Positions 54,826-64,000 of a stretch of 64,000 bases of DNA are shown piece by piece. Source of the stretch: Alcaligenes faecalis (GTDB lineage: Bacteria; Pseudomonadota; Gammaproteobacteria; Burkholderiales; Burkholderiaceae_B); NCBI RefSeq assembly GCF_002443155.1, contig NZ_CP023667.1, positions 3,410,001-3,474,000 on the forward strand, written 5' to 3'. Every line of letters starts with the position of its first letter. Position 1 is the first letter of the stretch. The translations under genes and the position numbers were made by a program. Below the pieces are notes generated by a model. The model was not told where the DNA came from and made no database searches. It worked only from the letters and a program-made list of their open reading frames with translations.

Positions 54826-55650
54826 ATGGCTGTAAATACTGACCAAGCCGTACTAAATCTGGACTCCGCCTCGCTGGGCTATGGTGCCTTTACCGTGCTG
54901 GCGGACGTATCCATGAGCGTCCAGAAAGGCCAGGTCGTCGCCATGATGGGGGGTTCCGGTTCCGGAAAAACAACACTTCTGCGTGCTGCTACTGGACAAA
55001 TTCGTGCTCAGAAAGGGACTGTTACGGTTTTTGGCCAGAACTTGGCCAAGCTGGACGGCGAGGCCCTACGCCAGACGCGTCAACGCATGGGGGTGCTGTT
55101 TCAGCAGGGCGCCCTGTTTACTGACCTGAACGTATTTGAAAACGTGGCGTTCCCCCTGCGAGAGCTGACAAACGACTCCGAAGCCGCCATTCAGGACCGT
55201 GTACTGGACAAGCTGGACGCCGTTGGCCTGCGCGCTGCGGCCCATTTGGGCATCAATGAAATTTCTGGCGGTATGGCTCGCCGGGTTGCCCTGGCTCGGG
55301 CCATTGTGCTGGAGCCCGAGCTGATTCTGTACGACGAACCCTTTGCCGGTCTGGACCCTATTTCCATGGGCATTACCGCACAACTGATTCGCGACCTGAC
55401 AGACCGCCTGAACTGCGCCTCGGTACTGATTACGCACGATGTAGCCGAGTCTTTTGCCATTGCCGACCAAGTCTATATTGTTGGTCAAGGACGTTTGCTG
55501 ACTCAAGGTACGCCCACCGAGCTGCGCGCTTCCCAGGACCCCTACGTGCAGCAGTTCCTGCGTGGCGAACCCGACGGCCCTATCGCCTTTAACTACCCCG
55601 TCACCCCGGCTTTTGAAGCCTGGCTGCAGAACCGGACGACGCGCTCATGA
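54826..55650 (+). CDS. mlaF: Phospholipid ABC transporter ATP-binding protein MlaF
   Basis: A 274-residue ABC ATPase: Walker A MMGGSGSGKTTLLRAATGQ, signature NEISGGMARRVALARAI, Walker B ELILYDEPFAGLDP and switch histidine in LITHDVAES. SGGMARR is typical for MlaF/Ttg2A rather than import ATPases. It drives the MlaFED inner-membrane complex that keeps outer-membrane lipid asymmetry. It is the first gene of mlaFED-mlaA-mlaC; stop overlaps mlaE by 4 bp. Confidence 0.95.
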   Translation: MAVNTDQAVLNLDSASLGYGAFTVLADVSMSVQKGQVVAMMGGSGSGKTTLLRAATGQIRAQKGTVTVFGQNLAKLDGEALRQTRQRMGVLFQQGALFTDLNVFENVAFPLRELTNDSEAAIQDRVLDKLDAVGLRAAAHLGINEISGGMARRVALARAIVLEPELILYDEPFAGLDPISMGITAQLIRDLTDRLNCASVLITHDVAESFAIADQVYIVGQGRLLTQGTPTELRASQDPYVQQFLRGEPDGPIAFNYPVTPAFEAWLQNRTTRS

Positions 55651-56432
55651 ATTTCATTACTGCCCCGATTAGTGCGCTAGGCGCGGCCATCCGCAATAGC
55701 ATTTACGGCCTGGGTGCCTTCAGCCGCCTGTTTGTGGCCTTGCTGGCCCGATCCTCGCTGTTGTGGCGTCGCCCGCGTCTGATTTCCCAGCAAATCCACT
55801 TTATTGGCAACTATTCGCTGCTGATCATTGCCGTTTCCGGCCTGTTCGTGGGTTTTGTGTTGGGCTTGCAAGGTTATTACACACTGAACCGCTATGGGTC
55901 CGAAGAAGCTCTGGGCCTGCTGGTCGCCCTGTCCCTGGTGCGTGAACTGGGGCCAGTCGTCACCGCCCTGCTGTTTGCGGGCCGGGCCGGCACGTCGCTG
56001 ACCGCTGAAATCGGCCTGATGAAGGCTGGTGAACAGATTGCCGCCATGGAGGTCATGGCGGTAGATCCCTTGCGCCGCCTGCTGGTGCCGCGCTTTTGGG
56101 GCGGCATTATCGCCATGCCCATTCTGGCCGCCGTGTTCTCCATGGTCGGCATCCTGGGTGGCTATATCGTCGGCGTACAGATGATCGGCATTGATGCCGG
56201 CGCTTTCTGGTCGCAAATGCAAAACGGCGTCGATGTCATTGATGATGTACTCAACGGCGTGATCAAAAGCCTGGTATTTGGCCTGATCGTGACCTTGATT
56301 GCGCTGTATATGGGCTGGCATGCCAAGGCCACGCCCGAAGGCGTTTCTCGCGCGACCACACGCACGGTCGTCAGCGGCGCTTTGGCGGTATTGGGCACGG
56401 ACTTCCTGCTCACCGCCCTTATGTTCAGTTAA
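55647..56432 (+). CDS. mlaE: Phospholipid ABC transporter permease MlaE
   Basis: A 261-residue permease with about five TM helices: ALLARSSLLWRRPRLISQQIHFIGNYSLLIIAVSGLFVG in blocks, then VLGLQGYYTLNRYGSE, LVRELGPVVTALLFAGRAGTSLTAEIGLMKAGEQIAAM (the conserved cytoplasmic loop, in blocks). Standard length. Overlaps mlaF by 4 bp and lies 21 bp before mlaD. Confidence 0.95.
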   Translation: MNFITAPISALGAAIRNSIYGLGAFSRLFVALLARSSLLWRRPRLISQQIHFIGNYSLLIIAVSGLFVGFVLGLQGYYTLNRYGSEEALGLLVALSLVRELGPVVTALLFAGRAGTSLTAEIGLMKAGEQIAAMEVMAVDPLRRLLVPRFWGGIIAMPILAAVFSMVGILGGYIVGVQMIGIDAGAFWSQMQNGVDVIDDVLNGVIKSLVFGLIVTLIALYMGWHAKATPEGVSRATTRTVVSGALAVLGTDFLLTALMFS

Positions 56433-56453
56433 CTATTTAGGAATTGCTCAGCT

Positions 56454-56930
56454 ATGAATCGCGAGAAAACCGATTTCTGGGTTGGCCTGTTTGTTTTGCT
56501 GGGGCTGGTCGCACTGGCATTCCTGGCCCTGCGTGCGGGTAACCTCAGTTCTTTTTCCTTTGCCAAAACCTACCAGGTATCGGCCAAGTTCGATAATCTG
56601 GGTGGTCTGAAACCACGTGCGCCTATCAAGGCCAGTGGTGTGGTCGTTGGCCGGGTCGGCTCCATTGGTTTTGACAATCAGGACTTCAAGGCCGTGGTTA
56701 CCCTGGATATGGATGAGCACTACAAGTTTCCTGTCGATACCTCCGCTTCCATCCTGACGTCCGGCCTGCTGGGTGAACAGTATATTGGCCTGACTGCCGG
56801 TGGCGACGACAAGGACCTGCAAGGCGGTAGCACCATTACCTATACACAAAGCGCGGTTGTGCTGGAAGAACTGATCAGCAAGTTCCTCTACAACACAGCC
56901 TCCAGTGACGGCGGCTCCAAATCGGAGTAG
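56454..56930 (+). CDS. mlaD: MCE-domain periplasmic subunit MlaD
   Basis: A 158-residue protein with one N-terminal TM (DFWVGLFVLLGLVALAFLAL) and one MCE domain (YQVSAKFDNLGGLKPRAPIKASGVVVGRV, GLLGEQYIGLTAGG, in blocks). MlaD hexamers bind phospholipid from MlaC at the inner membrane. Length fits single-MCE MlaD. Directly after mlaE. Confidence 0.94.
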   Translation: MNREKTDFWVGLFVLLGLVALAFLALRAGNLSSFSFAKTYQVSAKFDNLGGLKPRAPIKASGVVVGRVGSIGFDNQDFKAVVTLDMDEHYKFPVDTSASILTSGLLGEQYIGLTAGGDDKDLQGGSTITYTQSAVVLEELISKFLYNTASSDGGSKSE

Positions 56931-56968
56931 TAAACCGCCAGCTCATGCTCATTACAGACGACACAATC

Positions 56969-57748
56969 ATGAATACAACAACTCGCCGCTCTTACTCCCT
57001 GCCTCGTGGAGTCCGTTTGAGCCTGATCGGTGCCAGTGCTGCGCTTGTGGCTGGTTGCGCCAGCGTGCCCAACCCCAACCCCCAAGATCCCTGGGAAGGC
57101 ATGAACCGTGGCATCTACGCCTTTAACGAAACCGTGGACGGCGCGCTGATCAAACCGATTGCAGAAGGCTATAACGCGCTGACCCCGCAGCCTGCGCGCA
57201 CATGTATTAGTAACATTTTCAACAACCTGGGTGATGCCTGGTCGGCCGTCAACAGCTTCCTGCAAGGCGAGCACGTCGACTTCTTCAACACCCTGGGTCG
57301 CGTCCTGTTCAACTCCACCATGGGTCTGGGCGGTTGTATCGACGTTGCCACCATGAACGGCTCCAAGCGCATCCCCAACGACTTTGGCGTGACGCTGGGT
57401 GTATGGGGCATCAAATCTGGTCCTTACGTGGTTCTGCCCTTCTTGGGCCCCAGCACCGTTCGTGACGGTGTGGCACGCGGCACCAGCTTCCTGGAAGGCT
57501 TCTCGTCCACTGGCCCGATCATGGCCATCAAGGATGTACCCGTACGCAACAGCATCATGGGCCTGTGGGCTCTGGATGCCCGCGCTGGCGTGCTGGACGC
57601 AGAAAAACTTGTTAACGACATCGCCCTTGACCGCTACAGCTTCATACGCGACGCTTACCTGCAACGACGCCATGCGTTGGTGCAAGCCCGCCGTACCGGT
57701 GGCGACACTAGCCAGGATTTGCCTGACTACTCGGACGCAGACGAATAA
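56969..57748 (+). CDS. mlaA: Outer-membrane phospholipid lipoprotein MlaA (VacJ)
   Basis: About 259 residues from ATG 56969; an upstream ATG at 56945 would add 8 residues before the signal. The signal RLSLIGASAALVAGC ends in a lipobox cysteine. The mature part starts DPWEGMNRGIYAFNETVD, with NLGDAWSAVNSFLQG, FGVTLGVWGIKSGPYVVLPFLGPST and the Y-rich C-terminus typical of MlaA. It removes mislocalised phospholipids from the outer leaflet, handing them to MlaC. In E. coli vacJ is elsewhere; here it lies between mlaD and mlaC. Confidence 0.94.
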   Translation: MNTTTRRSYSLPRGVRLSLIGASAALVAGCASVPNPNPQDPWEGMNRGIYAFNETVDGALIKPIAEGYNALTPQPARTCISNIFNNLGDAWSAVNSFLQGEHVDFFNTLGRVLFNSTMGLGGCIDVATMNGSKRIPNDFGVTLGVWGIKSGPYVVLPFLGPSTVRDGVARGTSFLEGFSSTGPIMAIKDVPVRNSIMGLWALDARAGVLDAEKLVNDIALDRYSFIRDAYLQRRHALVQARRTGGDTSQDLPDYSDADE

Positions 57749-57786
57749 AACGCCCTGCCCGCAGAACACTCATCTGGAGTTTTTTT

Positions 57787-58458
57787 ATGATTTCCCGTCC
57801 CGCCTTGGGCGGGACTGCTTTGCAGTCCTCTCCCTCTCGCCTGATTTCCTGGATCCTGACCGCCTGTGCAGTGTTGGCCTTGTGTTTGCATGCGGTGGCC
57901 GCGCAAGCCCAAGCCGCTGACCCGAAAGGCGAACCCAACAAATTTGTTGAATCGGTCGGTAATCAGGCATTACAAGTGGTCAAGGAAAGCGACGCCATCC
58001 GCAAGGGTGACCGCGCTGCCATCCTGGCTGCCGTGAACGAAAACATCATGCCTTACGTGAACCTGGAAAAGACGACGCGCCTGTCCGCGGGCCGCTACTG
58101 GCGTCAAGCCAGCCCCGAACAGCGTCAGAAGCTGGTGGACGCGTTCAAGGGCACCTTGGTTCGCACCTACAGCGGTGCCTTGTCCCGTGTGGATGACAAG
58201 ACCCAGCTGACCATTCTGCCTTTCCGTGGCGATGCCAATGCGGACGATGTGGTTGTACGCTCCTCGCTGACCCAGCCCAACGGCGGCCCGGTTGGCGTGG
58301 ATTACCGCCTGGAAAAAACACCGGAAGGCTGGAAAATCTACGACTTGAACGTGGAAGGCATCTGGCTGATTCAAAACTACCGCAACCAGTTTGCCCAGCA
58401 AATTGAGCAAGGTGGCATTGATGGCCTGATTCAGGCGCTGAACAAGCAAAACAGCTAA
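57787..58458 (+). CDS. mlaC: Periplasmic phospholipid-binding protein MlaC (Ttg2D)
   Basis: A 223-residue secreted protein. The signal peptide is ISWILTACAVLALCLHAVAAQAQA with cleavage near residue 40. The mature MlaC domain shows MPYVNLEKTTRLSAGRYWR, QRQKLVDAFKGTLVRTYSGAL and the C-terminal GWKIYDLNVEGIWLIQNYRNQF, the family lipid-binding core. GGAG lies upstream of the ATG by 8 bases or so. It shuttles lipid between MlaA and MlaFED. No mlaB (STAS) gene follows; the next 186 bp cannot hold one. Confidence 0.94.
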   Translation: MISRPALGGTALQSSPSRLISWILTACAVLALCLHAVAAQAQAADPKGEPNKFVESVGNQALQVVKESDAIRKGDRAAILAAVNENIMPYVNLEKTTRLSAGRYWRQASPEQRQKLVDAFKGTLVRTYSGALSRVDDKTQLTILPFRGDANADDVVVRSSLTQPNGGPVGVDYRLEKTPEGWKIYDLNVEGIWLIQNYRNQFAQQIEQGGIDGLIQALNKQNS

Positions 58459-58546
58459 GACAGGCCGTGGCAAGCACGGTCGCTTTGGTCGGGCTTTCCT
58501 AAGCAGACCAGAGTCGTACTCTATAATAAAGAGCCTGATCACCCCC

Positions 58547-58578
58547 AAACAGGTCTACGCCCATGCGTAGGCCTGTTT
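58547..58578. other. Hairpin in the mlaC to ABC-transporter gap
   Basis: A 14 bp stem (left AAACAGGTCTACGC, right GCGTAGGCCTGTTT, one U-G) with loop CCAT, 67 bp before the ABC ATPase start. No T run follows, so it is a leader structure or weak terminator. A TATAAT hexamer at 58522-58527 just upstream may be the -10 of a promoter for the downstream ABC operon; no good -35 was seen. Confidence 0.4.
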
Positions 58579-58644
58579 AGTTAACAAAGACGCTACCGCG
58601 ACGACTTCCACCGCCACACCCGCGTCAGGCCAACCCAAATTGCC

Positions 58645-59436
58645 ATGTCCGCCTTCAAACTCGATAACGTCAGCAAACGCTTCGCTCCCCAAAGCCGGGG
58701 ACTCAAAAGCCTGTTTTCCCCTCCCCGTTCCGATGCCGGTTTTCTGGCCGTCGATCAGGTCAGCCTGACTATTGAACATGGTGAATTTTTTGGCTTGCTC
58801 GGCCCTAACGGCGCCGGCAAAACAACCCTGATTTCCATGTTGGCCGGCTTGACCCGGCCCACCAGCGGCCAGGTCAGTGTCTGTGGTTACGATGTGCGCA
58901 CCCAGTACCAGAAAGCCCGCCAATCGCTGGGCGTGGTGCCACAGGAAATTGTTTACGATCCCTTTTTCACCGTCCGTGAAACCTTGCGTCTGCAATCGGG
59001 CTACTTCGGCCTGAAAAACAATGACGACTGGATCGACGAAATTCTGGCCAATCTGGCCCTGAGCGACAAGGCCGATGTGAACATGCGCGCCTTGTCCGGC
59101 GGCATGAAGCGCCGCGTTCTGGTCGCCCAGGCACTGGTGCACCGCCCCCCTGTCATTATTCTGGATGAACCCACTGCCGGTGTGGACGTGGACCTGCGCC
59201 GCACGCTGTGGGAGTTCATCATTCGCCTGAATCAACAAGGCCACACCATCTTGCTGACTACCCATTATCTGGAAGAAGCCCAGGCCCTCTGTGGTCGCCT
59301 GGCCATGCTTAAAAGTGGCAAGATCGTCGCCCTGGATACCACGCAAGCCATTATGGAGCGTGCAGGCGGCCACGATCTGGAGGATGCATTTGTGCGCATC
59401 ATGCACAACGAAGGAAAAATGGGAGTCGCCCTGTGA
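58645..59436 (+). CDS. ABC-2 type transporter ATP-binding protein
   Basis: A 263-residue ABC ATPase: GPNGAGKTTLISMLAGLTRP, signature ALSGGMKRRVLVAQALV, Walker B PVIILDEPTAGVD and switch histidine in LLTTHYLEEAQ. The type is that of multidrug/YadG-like exporters (DrrA/CcmA family). Its stop overlaps the permease GTG start. It sits in a conserved betaproteobacterial order mla - this pair - ibaG - murA. The substrate is unknown; E. coli yadGH-type transport or lipid export are possible. Confidence 0.9.
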   Translation: MSAFKLDNVSKRFAPQSRGLKSLFSPPRSDAGFLAVDQVSLTIEHGEFFGLLGPNGAGKTTLISMLAGLTRPTSGQVSVCGYDVRTQYQKARQSLGVVPQEIVYDPFFTVRETLRLQSGYFGLKNNDDWIDEILANLALSDKADVNMRALSGGMKRRVLVAQALVHRPPVIILDEPTAGVDVDLRRTLWEFIIRLNQQGHTILLTTHYLEEAQALCGRLAMLKSGKIVALDTTQAIMERAGGHDLEDAFVRIMHNEGKMGVAL

Positions 59437-60290
59437 GCCAGAACAACTCTCCCAAACACTGGGGCGTGCCCCAAAACACCGACGCCCCCGCTACCAAGAT
59501 CGGTACCTTAAGCCTGCCCCCGCAGCCCAAGATGGGTTCGGGCTTTCCCACGCTGCTGCGTAAGGAGCTGATGCGTTTCTGGAAAGTGGGCTTTCAGACC
59601 ATTGCAGCGCCCGTACTGACGGCGCTGATGTATTTGCTGATTTTCGCCCACGTGCTGGAAGGTCGCGTCACGGTATACGACTCCGTGCCCTACACCGCCT
59701 TCCTGATTCCAGGCCTGATGATGATGAGCATGTTGCAAAACGCCTTTGCCAACCCCTCCTCATCACTGATTCAAAGCCGCATCACGGGCAATCTGGTCTT
59801 TATCCTGCTGCCGCCGCTTTCGCACCGCGAAATCTTCGCCGCCTATCTGCTGGCGTCCATCGCCCGTGGCGTCTGTGTAGGCCTCTGTGTCTGGCTGGTA
59901 TCCCTGTTCTTCGTGTCCCTGCCCGTGGCCAAGCCCTTATGGGTATTGGTGTTTGCCGTCATGTCTTGCGGCATCATGGGCACCTTGGGTCTGATCGCCG
60001 GACTGTGGTCTGAAAAGTTTGACCAACTGGCCGCGTTCCAGAACTTCCTGATCATGCCCGCGACATTCCTGTCGGGTGTGTTCTATTCGATTCATAGCCT
60101 GCCGCCGTTTTGGCAAACTGTTTCACACTGGAATCCGTTGCTCTATACCATTGACGGGTTCCGCTACGGTTTTTTTGCCGCCTCGGATATTTCTCCCTGG
60201 TTCAGCCTGACCGTTGTCGCCAGCGTCTTTGTTGCGCTGTGTCTGATTTCGCTACGCCTGCTTGCCTCAGGCTATAAATTACGGAATTGA
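59433..60290 (+). CDS. ABC-2 type transporter permease
   Basis: A 285-residue membrane protein with an N-terminal cytoplasmic segment of about 40 residues and six TM segments (PVLTALMYLLIFAHVLEG, FLIPGLMMMSMLQNAFANPSSSLI, FLIMPATFLSGVFYSIHSLPP). The ABC-2 motif QTVSHWNPLLYTIDGFRYGF is visible near the C-terminus. It starts at GTG 59433, overlapping the ATPase stop, so the two are coupled. Partner of the preceding ATPase. Confidence 0.9.
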   Translation: MSQNNSPKHWGVPQNTDAPATKIGTLSLPPQPKMGSGFPTLLRKELMRFWKVGFQTIAAPVLTALMYLLIFAHVLEGRVTVYDSVPYTAFLIPGLMMMSMLQNAFANPSSSLIQSRITGNLVFILLPPLSHREIFAAYLLASIARGVCVGLCVWLVSLFFVSLPVAKPLWVLVFAVMSCGIMGTLGLIAGLWSEKFDQLAAFQNFLIMPATFLSGVFYSIHSLPPFWQTVSHWNPLLYTIDGFRYGFFAASDISPWFSLTVVASVFVALCLISLRLLASGYKLRN

Positions 60291-60294
60291 TTTC

Positions 60295-61794
<1,500 letters not shown>

Positions 61795-61795
<1 letters not shown>

Positions 61796-62469
61796 TGAGT
61801 CCCGCCGGTTTAAATCAACCTCTGACGCTGGCCTTGTCCAAAGGCCGGATTTTCGACGAAACCCTGCCTTTGCTGGAAGAGGCAGGCATCAAGGTGCTGG
61901 AAAGCCCCGAAACGTCGCGCAAACTGATCCTGTCCACCAATAATCCGGACCTGCGCCTGATTATTGTGCGTGCCACCGACGTGCCGACCTACGTGCAATA
62001 CGGTGCCGCCCATATCGGGATTGCCGGCAAGGACGTGCTGTACGAGCACATGGAACAGCACCCCGGCGGTCTGTACCAGCCTGTGGACCTGAACATTGCC
62101 CGTTGCCGCCTGTGCGTGGCCGTGGCCGAAGGCTTTGACTACCATTCGGCTGTCAAGCAAGGTTCTCGCCTGCGTATTGCCACCAAATACACCCGTGCGG
62201 CTCGCGAGCACTTCGCCAGCAAGGGCGTGTATGTGGACCTGATCAAGCTGTATGGCTCCATGGAGCTGGCCCCGCTGGTCGGTCTGGCCGACGCCATTGT
62301 GGACCTGGTCTCCAGCGGCGGCACCCTGCGTGCGAACAAGCTGGTGGAAGTGGAAGACATCACCCCCATCTCCTCGCGTTTGATCGTCAATCAGGCCGCC
62401 ATGAAAAACCGTGGCGCACAGCTGCAACCCCTGATCGACGCTTTCTCGCGCGCTTCGCTGGACGAGTAA
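61795..62469 (+). CDS. hisG: ATP phosphoribosyltransferase, short form
   Basis: A 224-residue HisG of the short type (HisGS), without the C-terminal regulatory domain. [43 protein letters not shown] and the PRPP loop [14 protein letters not shown] are visible. It makes phosphoribosyl-ATP, the first step of histidine synthesis. Short forms need the regulatory subunit HisZ, which is not in this window. TAATG overlap with murA. Confidence 0.95.
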
Positions 62470-62520
62470 ACCCACCCCTTCTTCCTGCAAGGGGCAAACA
62501 GCCTGACAATCCTGCTTGTT

Positions 62521-62543
62521 CAAAAGGCGCAGACCGCCTTTTG
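62521..62543. terminator. Hairpin after hisG
   Basis: Perfect 9 bp stem CAAAAGGCG / CGCCTTTTG with loop CAGAC, 52 bp after the hisG stop. Without a following T run it is a weak terminator or a processing/attenuation structure between hisG and hisD. Confidence 0.45.
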
Positions 62544-62598
62544 CCTAAGCGAAATGTTATACACTGGCCCTTGAACCTTAGCTTTTTCCTATAGCGAC

Positions 62599-63903
62599 AT
62601 GTCACTGATCCATCGCCTGACCTCCCAATCCGCCCAGTTCGATGCCGAACTGCGCACGCTACTGGCTTACGAAGCGTCTGAAGACGCATCTATCGAGCAC
62701 GCTTGTGCCGAGATTCTGCATCGTATCCAGCATGAGGGAGACACGGCCTTGCTGGATTACACCCAGCGCTTTGACCGCCTGGCTGTTGAACAGGCCTCGG
62801 CACTGGAAATCTCCAAGGAAGAACTGTTTGCGGCTCTGGACAGCCTGCCTGCCGATCAGCGCAAGGCACTGGAACAGGCCGCCGAGCGCGTGCGCCGTTA
62901 CCACGAGCACCAGCGCACTGAAACCTGGACCTACACGGAAGCCGACGGCACCGTGCTGGGCCAGCAAGTCACCCCCTTGGACCGTGTGGGACTGTATGTT
63001 CCCGGTGGCAAGGCCGCTTACCCCTCTTCGGTTCTGATGAACGCCATCCCCGCGAAAGTGGCCGGTGTTCCTGAACTGATCATGGTCACGCCTACACCCG
63101 ATGGCGTGCGCAACCCCATCGTACTGGCCGCTGCCGCCCTGGGCGGTGTCGATCGCGTGTTCACCATTGGTGGCGCACAAGCCGTAGGCGCGTTGGCTTA
63201 CGGTACGGACACCATTCCTGCGGTAGACAAGATTGTCGGTCCCGGCAACGCCTATGTGGCCGCTGCCAAGCGCCGCGTCTTTGGCGTGGTTGGCATCGAC
63301 ATGATTGCCGGCCCCTCCGAAATCCTGATCATCAGCGACGGCAGTGCTCCTGCCGACTGGGTGGCCATGGACCTGTTCTCCCAGGCCGAACACGACGAGC
63401 TGGCCCAGGCCATCTTGCTGTGCCCGGATGCGAACTTCCTGGATCAGGTTGAAGCCGCTATCGAACGCCTGTTGCCCACCATGCCACGCGCGGACATCAT
63501 CCGTCGCAGCCTGTCTGGCCGGGGTGCTCTGATCCACGTCCGTGATCTGGACGAGGCCTGTCGGATCAGCAACCATATCGCGCCGGAACACCTGGAAGTC
63601 TCTACCCGGAACGCCCAGGACCTGTTGGGCAAAATCCGCCATGCTGGCGCCATTTTCCTGGGCCCCTACAGCTCTGAATCGCTGGGCGATTACTGTGCCG
63701 GGCCTAACCATGTCCTGCCGACGGCACGCACTGCGCGTTTCTCGTCACCCTTGGGCGTCTACGATTTCCAGAAACGCAGCAGCATTATTCAGGTTTCAGA
63801 ATCAGGCGCCCAAACACTGGGACCTATAGCCGCTACGCTGGCTCAAGGCGAGGGGCTGTACGCCCACGCTGCCAGCGCGCAATTCCGATTGAACCAATCC
63901 TGA
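62599..63903 (+). CDS. hisD: Histidinol dehydrogenase
   Basis: A 434-residue HisD. Landmarks: [28 protein letters not shown] in blocks, [53 protein letters not shown], the zinc-site motif SQAEHDE, and [12 protein letters not shown]. It oxidises histidinol to histidine with two NAD, the last step of the pathway. Separated from hisG by 129 bp containing a hairpin. Confidence 0.96.
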   Translation: MSLIHRLTSQSAQFDAELRTLLAYEASEDASIEHACAEILHRIQHEGDTALLDYTQRFDRLAVEQASALEISKEELFAALDSLPADQRKALEQAAERVRRYHEHQRTETWTYTEADGTVLGQQVTPLDRVGLYVPGGKAAYPSSVLMNAIPAKVAGVPELIMVTPTPDGVRNPIVLAAAALGGVDRVFTIGGAQAVGALAYGTDTIPAVDKIVGPGNAYVAAAKRRVFGVVGIDMIAGPSEILIISDGSAPADWVAMDLFSQAEHDELAQAILLCPDANFLDQVEAAIERLLPTMPRADIIRRSLSGRGALIHVRDLDEACRISNHIAPEHLEVSTRNAQDLLGKIRHAGAIFLGPYSSESLGDYCAGPNHVLPTARTARFSSPLGVYDFQKRSSIIQVSESGAQTLGPIAATLAQGEGLYAHAASAQFRLNQS

Positions 63904-63928
63904 TACCGGCCTTGCCGCCGGCTCTGAT

Positions 63929-64000
63929 ATGCGTACCGCCGAGATTACCCGCAATACCAATGAAACCCGCATCCGCGTGGCCGTTAACCTGGACGGCACC
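63929..64000 (+). CDS. hisB: Imidazoleglycerol-phosphate dehydratase, N-terminal fragment (cut by window edge)
   Basis: The ATG at 63929, 25 bp after hisD, opens a frame reading MRTAEITRNTNETRIRV and so on to the window end. This is the conserved N-terminus of HisB (R-x-T-x-E-T motif). It runs off the right edge. hisC is not between hisD and hisB, unlike in Burkholderia. Confidence 0.9.
   Translation, partial: MRTAEITRNTNETRIRVAVNLDGT

Overview
The window looks like a chromosomal segment of a Burkholderiales betaproteobacterium, most likely an Alcaligenaceae genus close to Alcaligenes. This rests on gene content and order (mla operon - ABC transporter - ibaG - murA - hisG - hisD - hisB), protein character and moderately high GC; no rRNA or other taxonomic marker is present, so the genus is an inference. 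I saw no tRNA, rRNA, insertion sequence, prophage or CRISPR array.

Left part (1-16.8 kb, all minus strand): a capsule or related surface-polysaccharide locus. Transcription runs right to left: a giant reducing type I polyketide synthase (WcbR-like) with an apparent frameshift in its ketosynthase, an alpha-oxoamine synthase (WcbT-like), an outer-membrane export lipoprotein, the KpsM/KpsT ABC exporter, a KpsE-type inner-membrane protein, a 905-residue coiled-coil/methyltransferase fusion, wecB, and the start of wecC. The Wec enzymes make UDP-ManNAcA precursor, the exporter moves the polymer, and the PKS plus oxoamine synthase probably build a lipid for it. A 1 kb AT-rich gene-free stretch (16.8-17.8 kb) separates this locus from its right neighbour.

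17.8-22.9 kb: housekeeping and transport genes. They are an NCS2 purine permease with a strong terminator, a DMT exporter divergent from a MocR-type regulator with a perfect palindromic operator between them, and a second DMT exporter.

22.9-49.0 kb: a type VI secretion system. Present are TssA, B, C, D (Hcp), E, F, G, I (VgrG), J, K, L and M, plus TagF, an FHA protein, a small lipoprotein and a pseudokinase-PEGA membrane protein. ClpV (TssH) is absent. Upstream of tssA lies a spike/effector module: DUF3540 protein, VgrG with a repeat-rich tip, a two-TM protein, a DUF2169-pentapeptide protein, a second pentapeptide protein, a DUF4150 (PAAR-like) protein ending in a PD-(D/E)XK nuclease-like toxin, and a small acidic candidate immunity protein. 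The module ends in its own terminator.

49.2-52.9 kb: a two-gene beta-oxidation operon (3-hydroxyacyl-CoA dehydrogenase/enoyl-CoA hydratase and thiolase), with a PsrA-like palindrome upstream. 53.5-54.6 kb: a split two-gene chromate transporter. 54.8-64.0 kb (plus strand): mlaFED, mlaA and mlaC for phospholipid trafficking, an ABC-2 type transporter, ibaG, murA, hisG, hisD and the start of hisB, with many overlapping or closely spaced genes.
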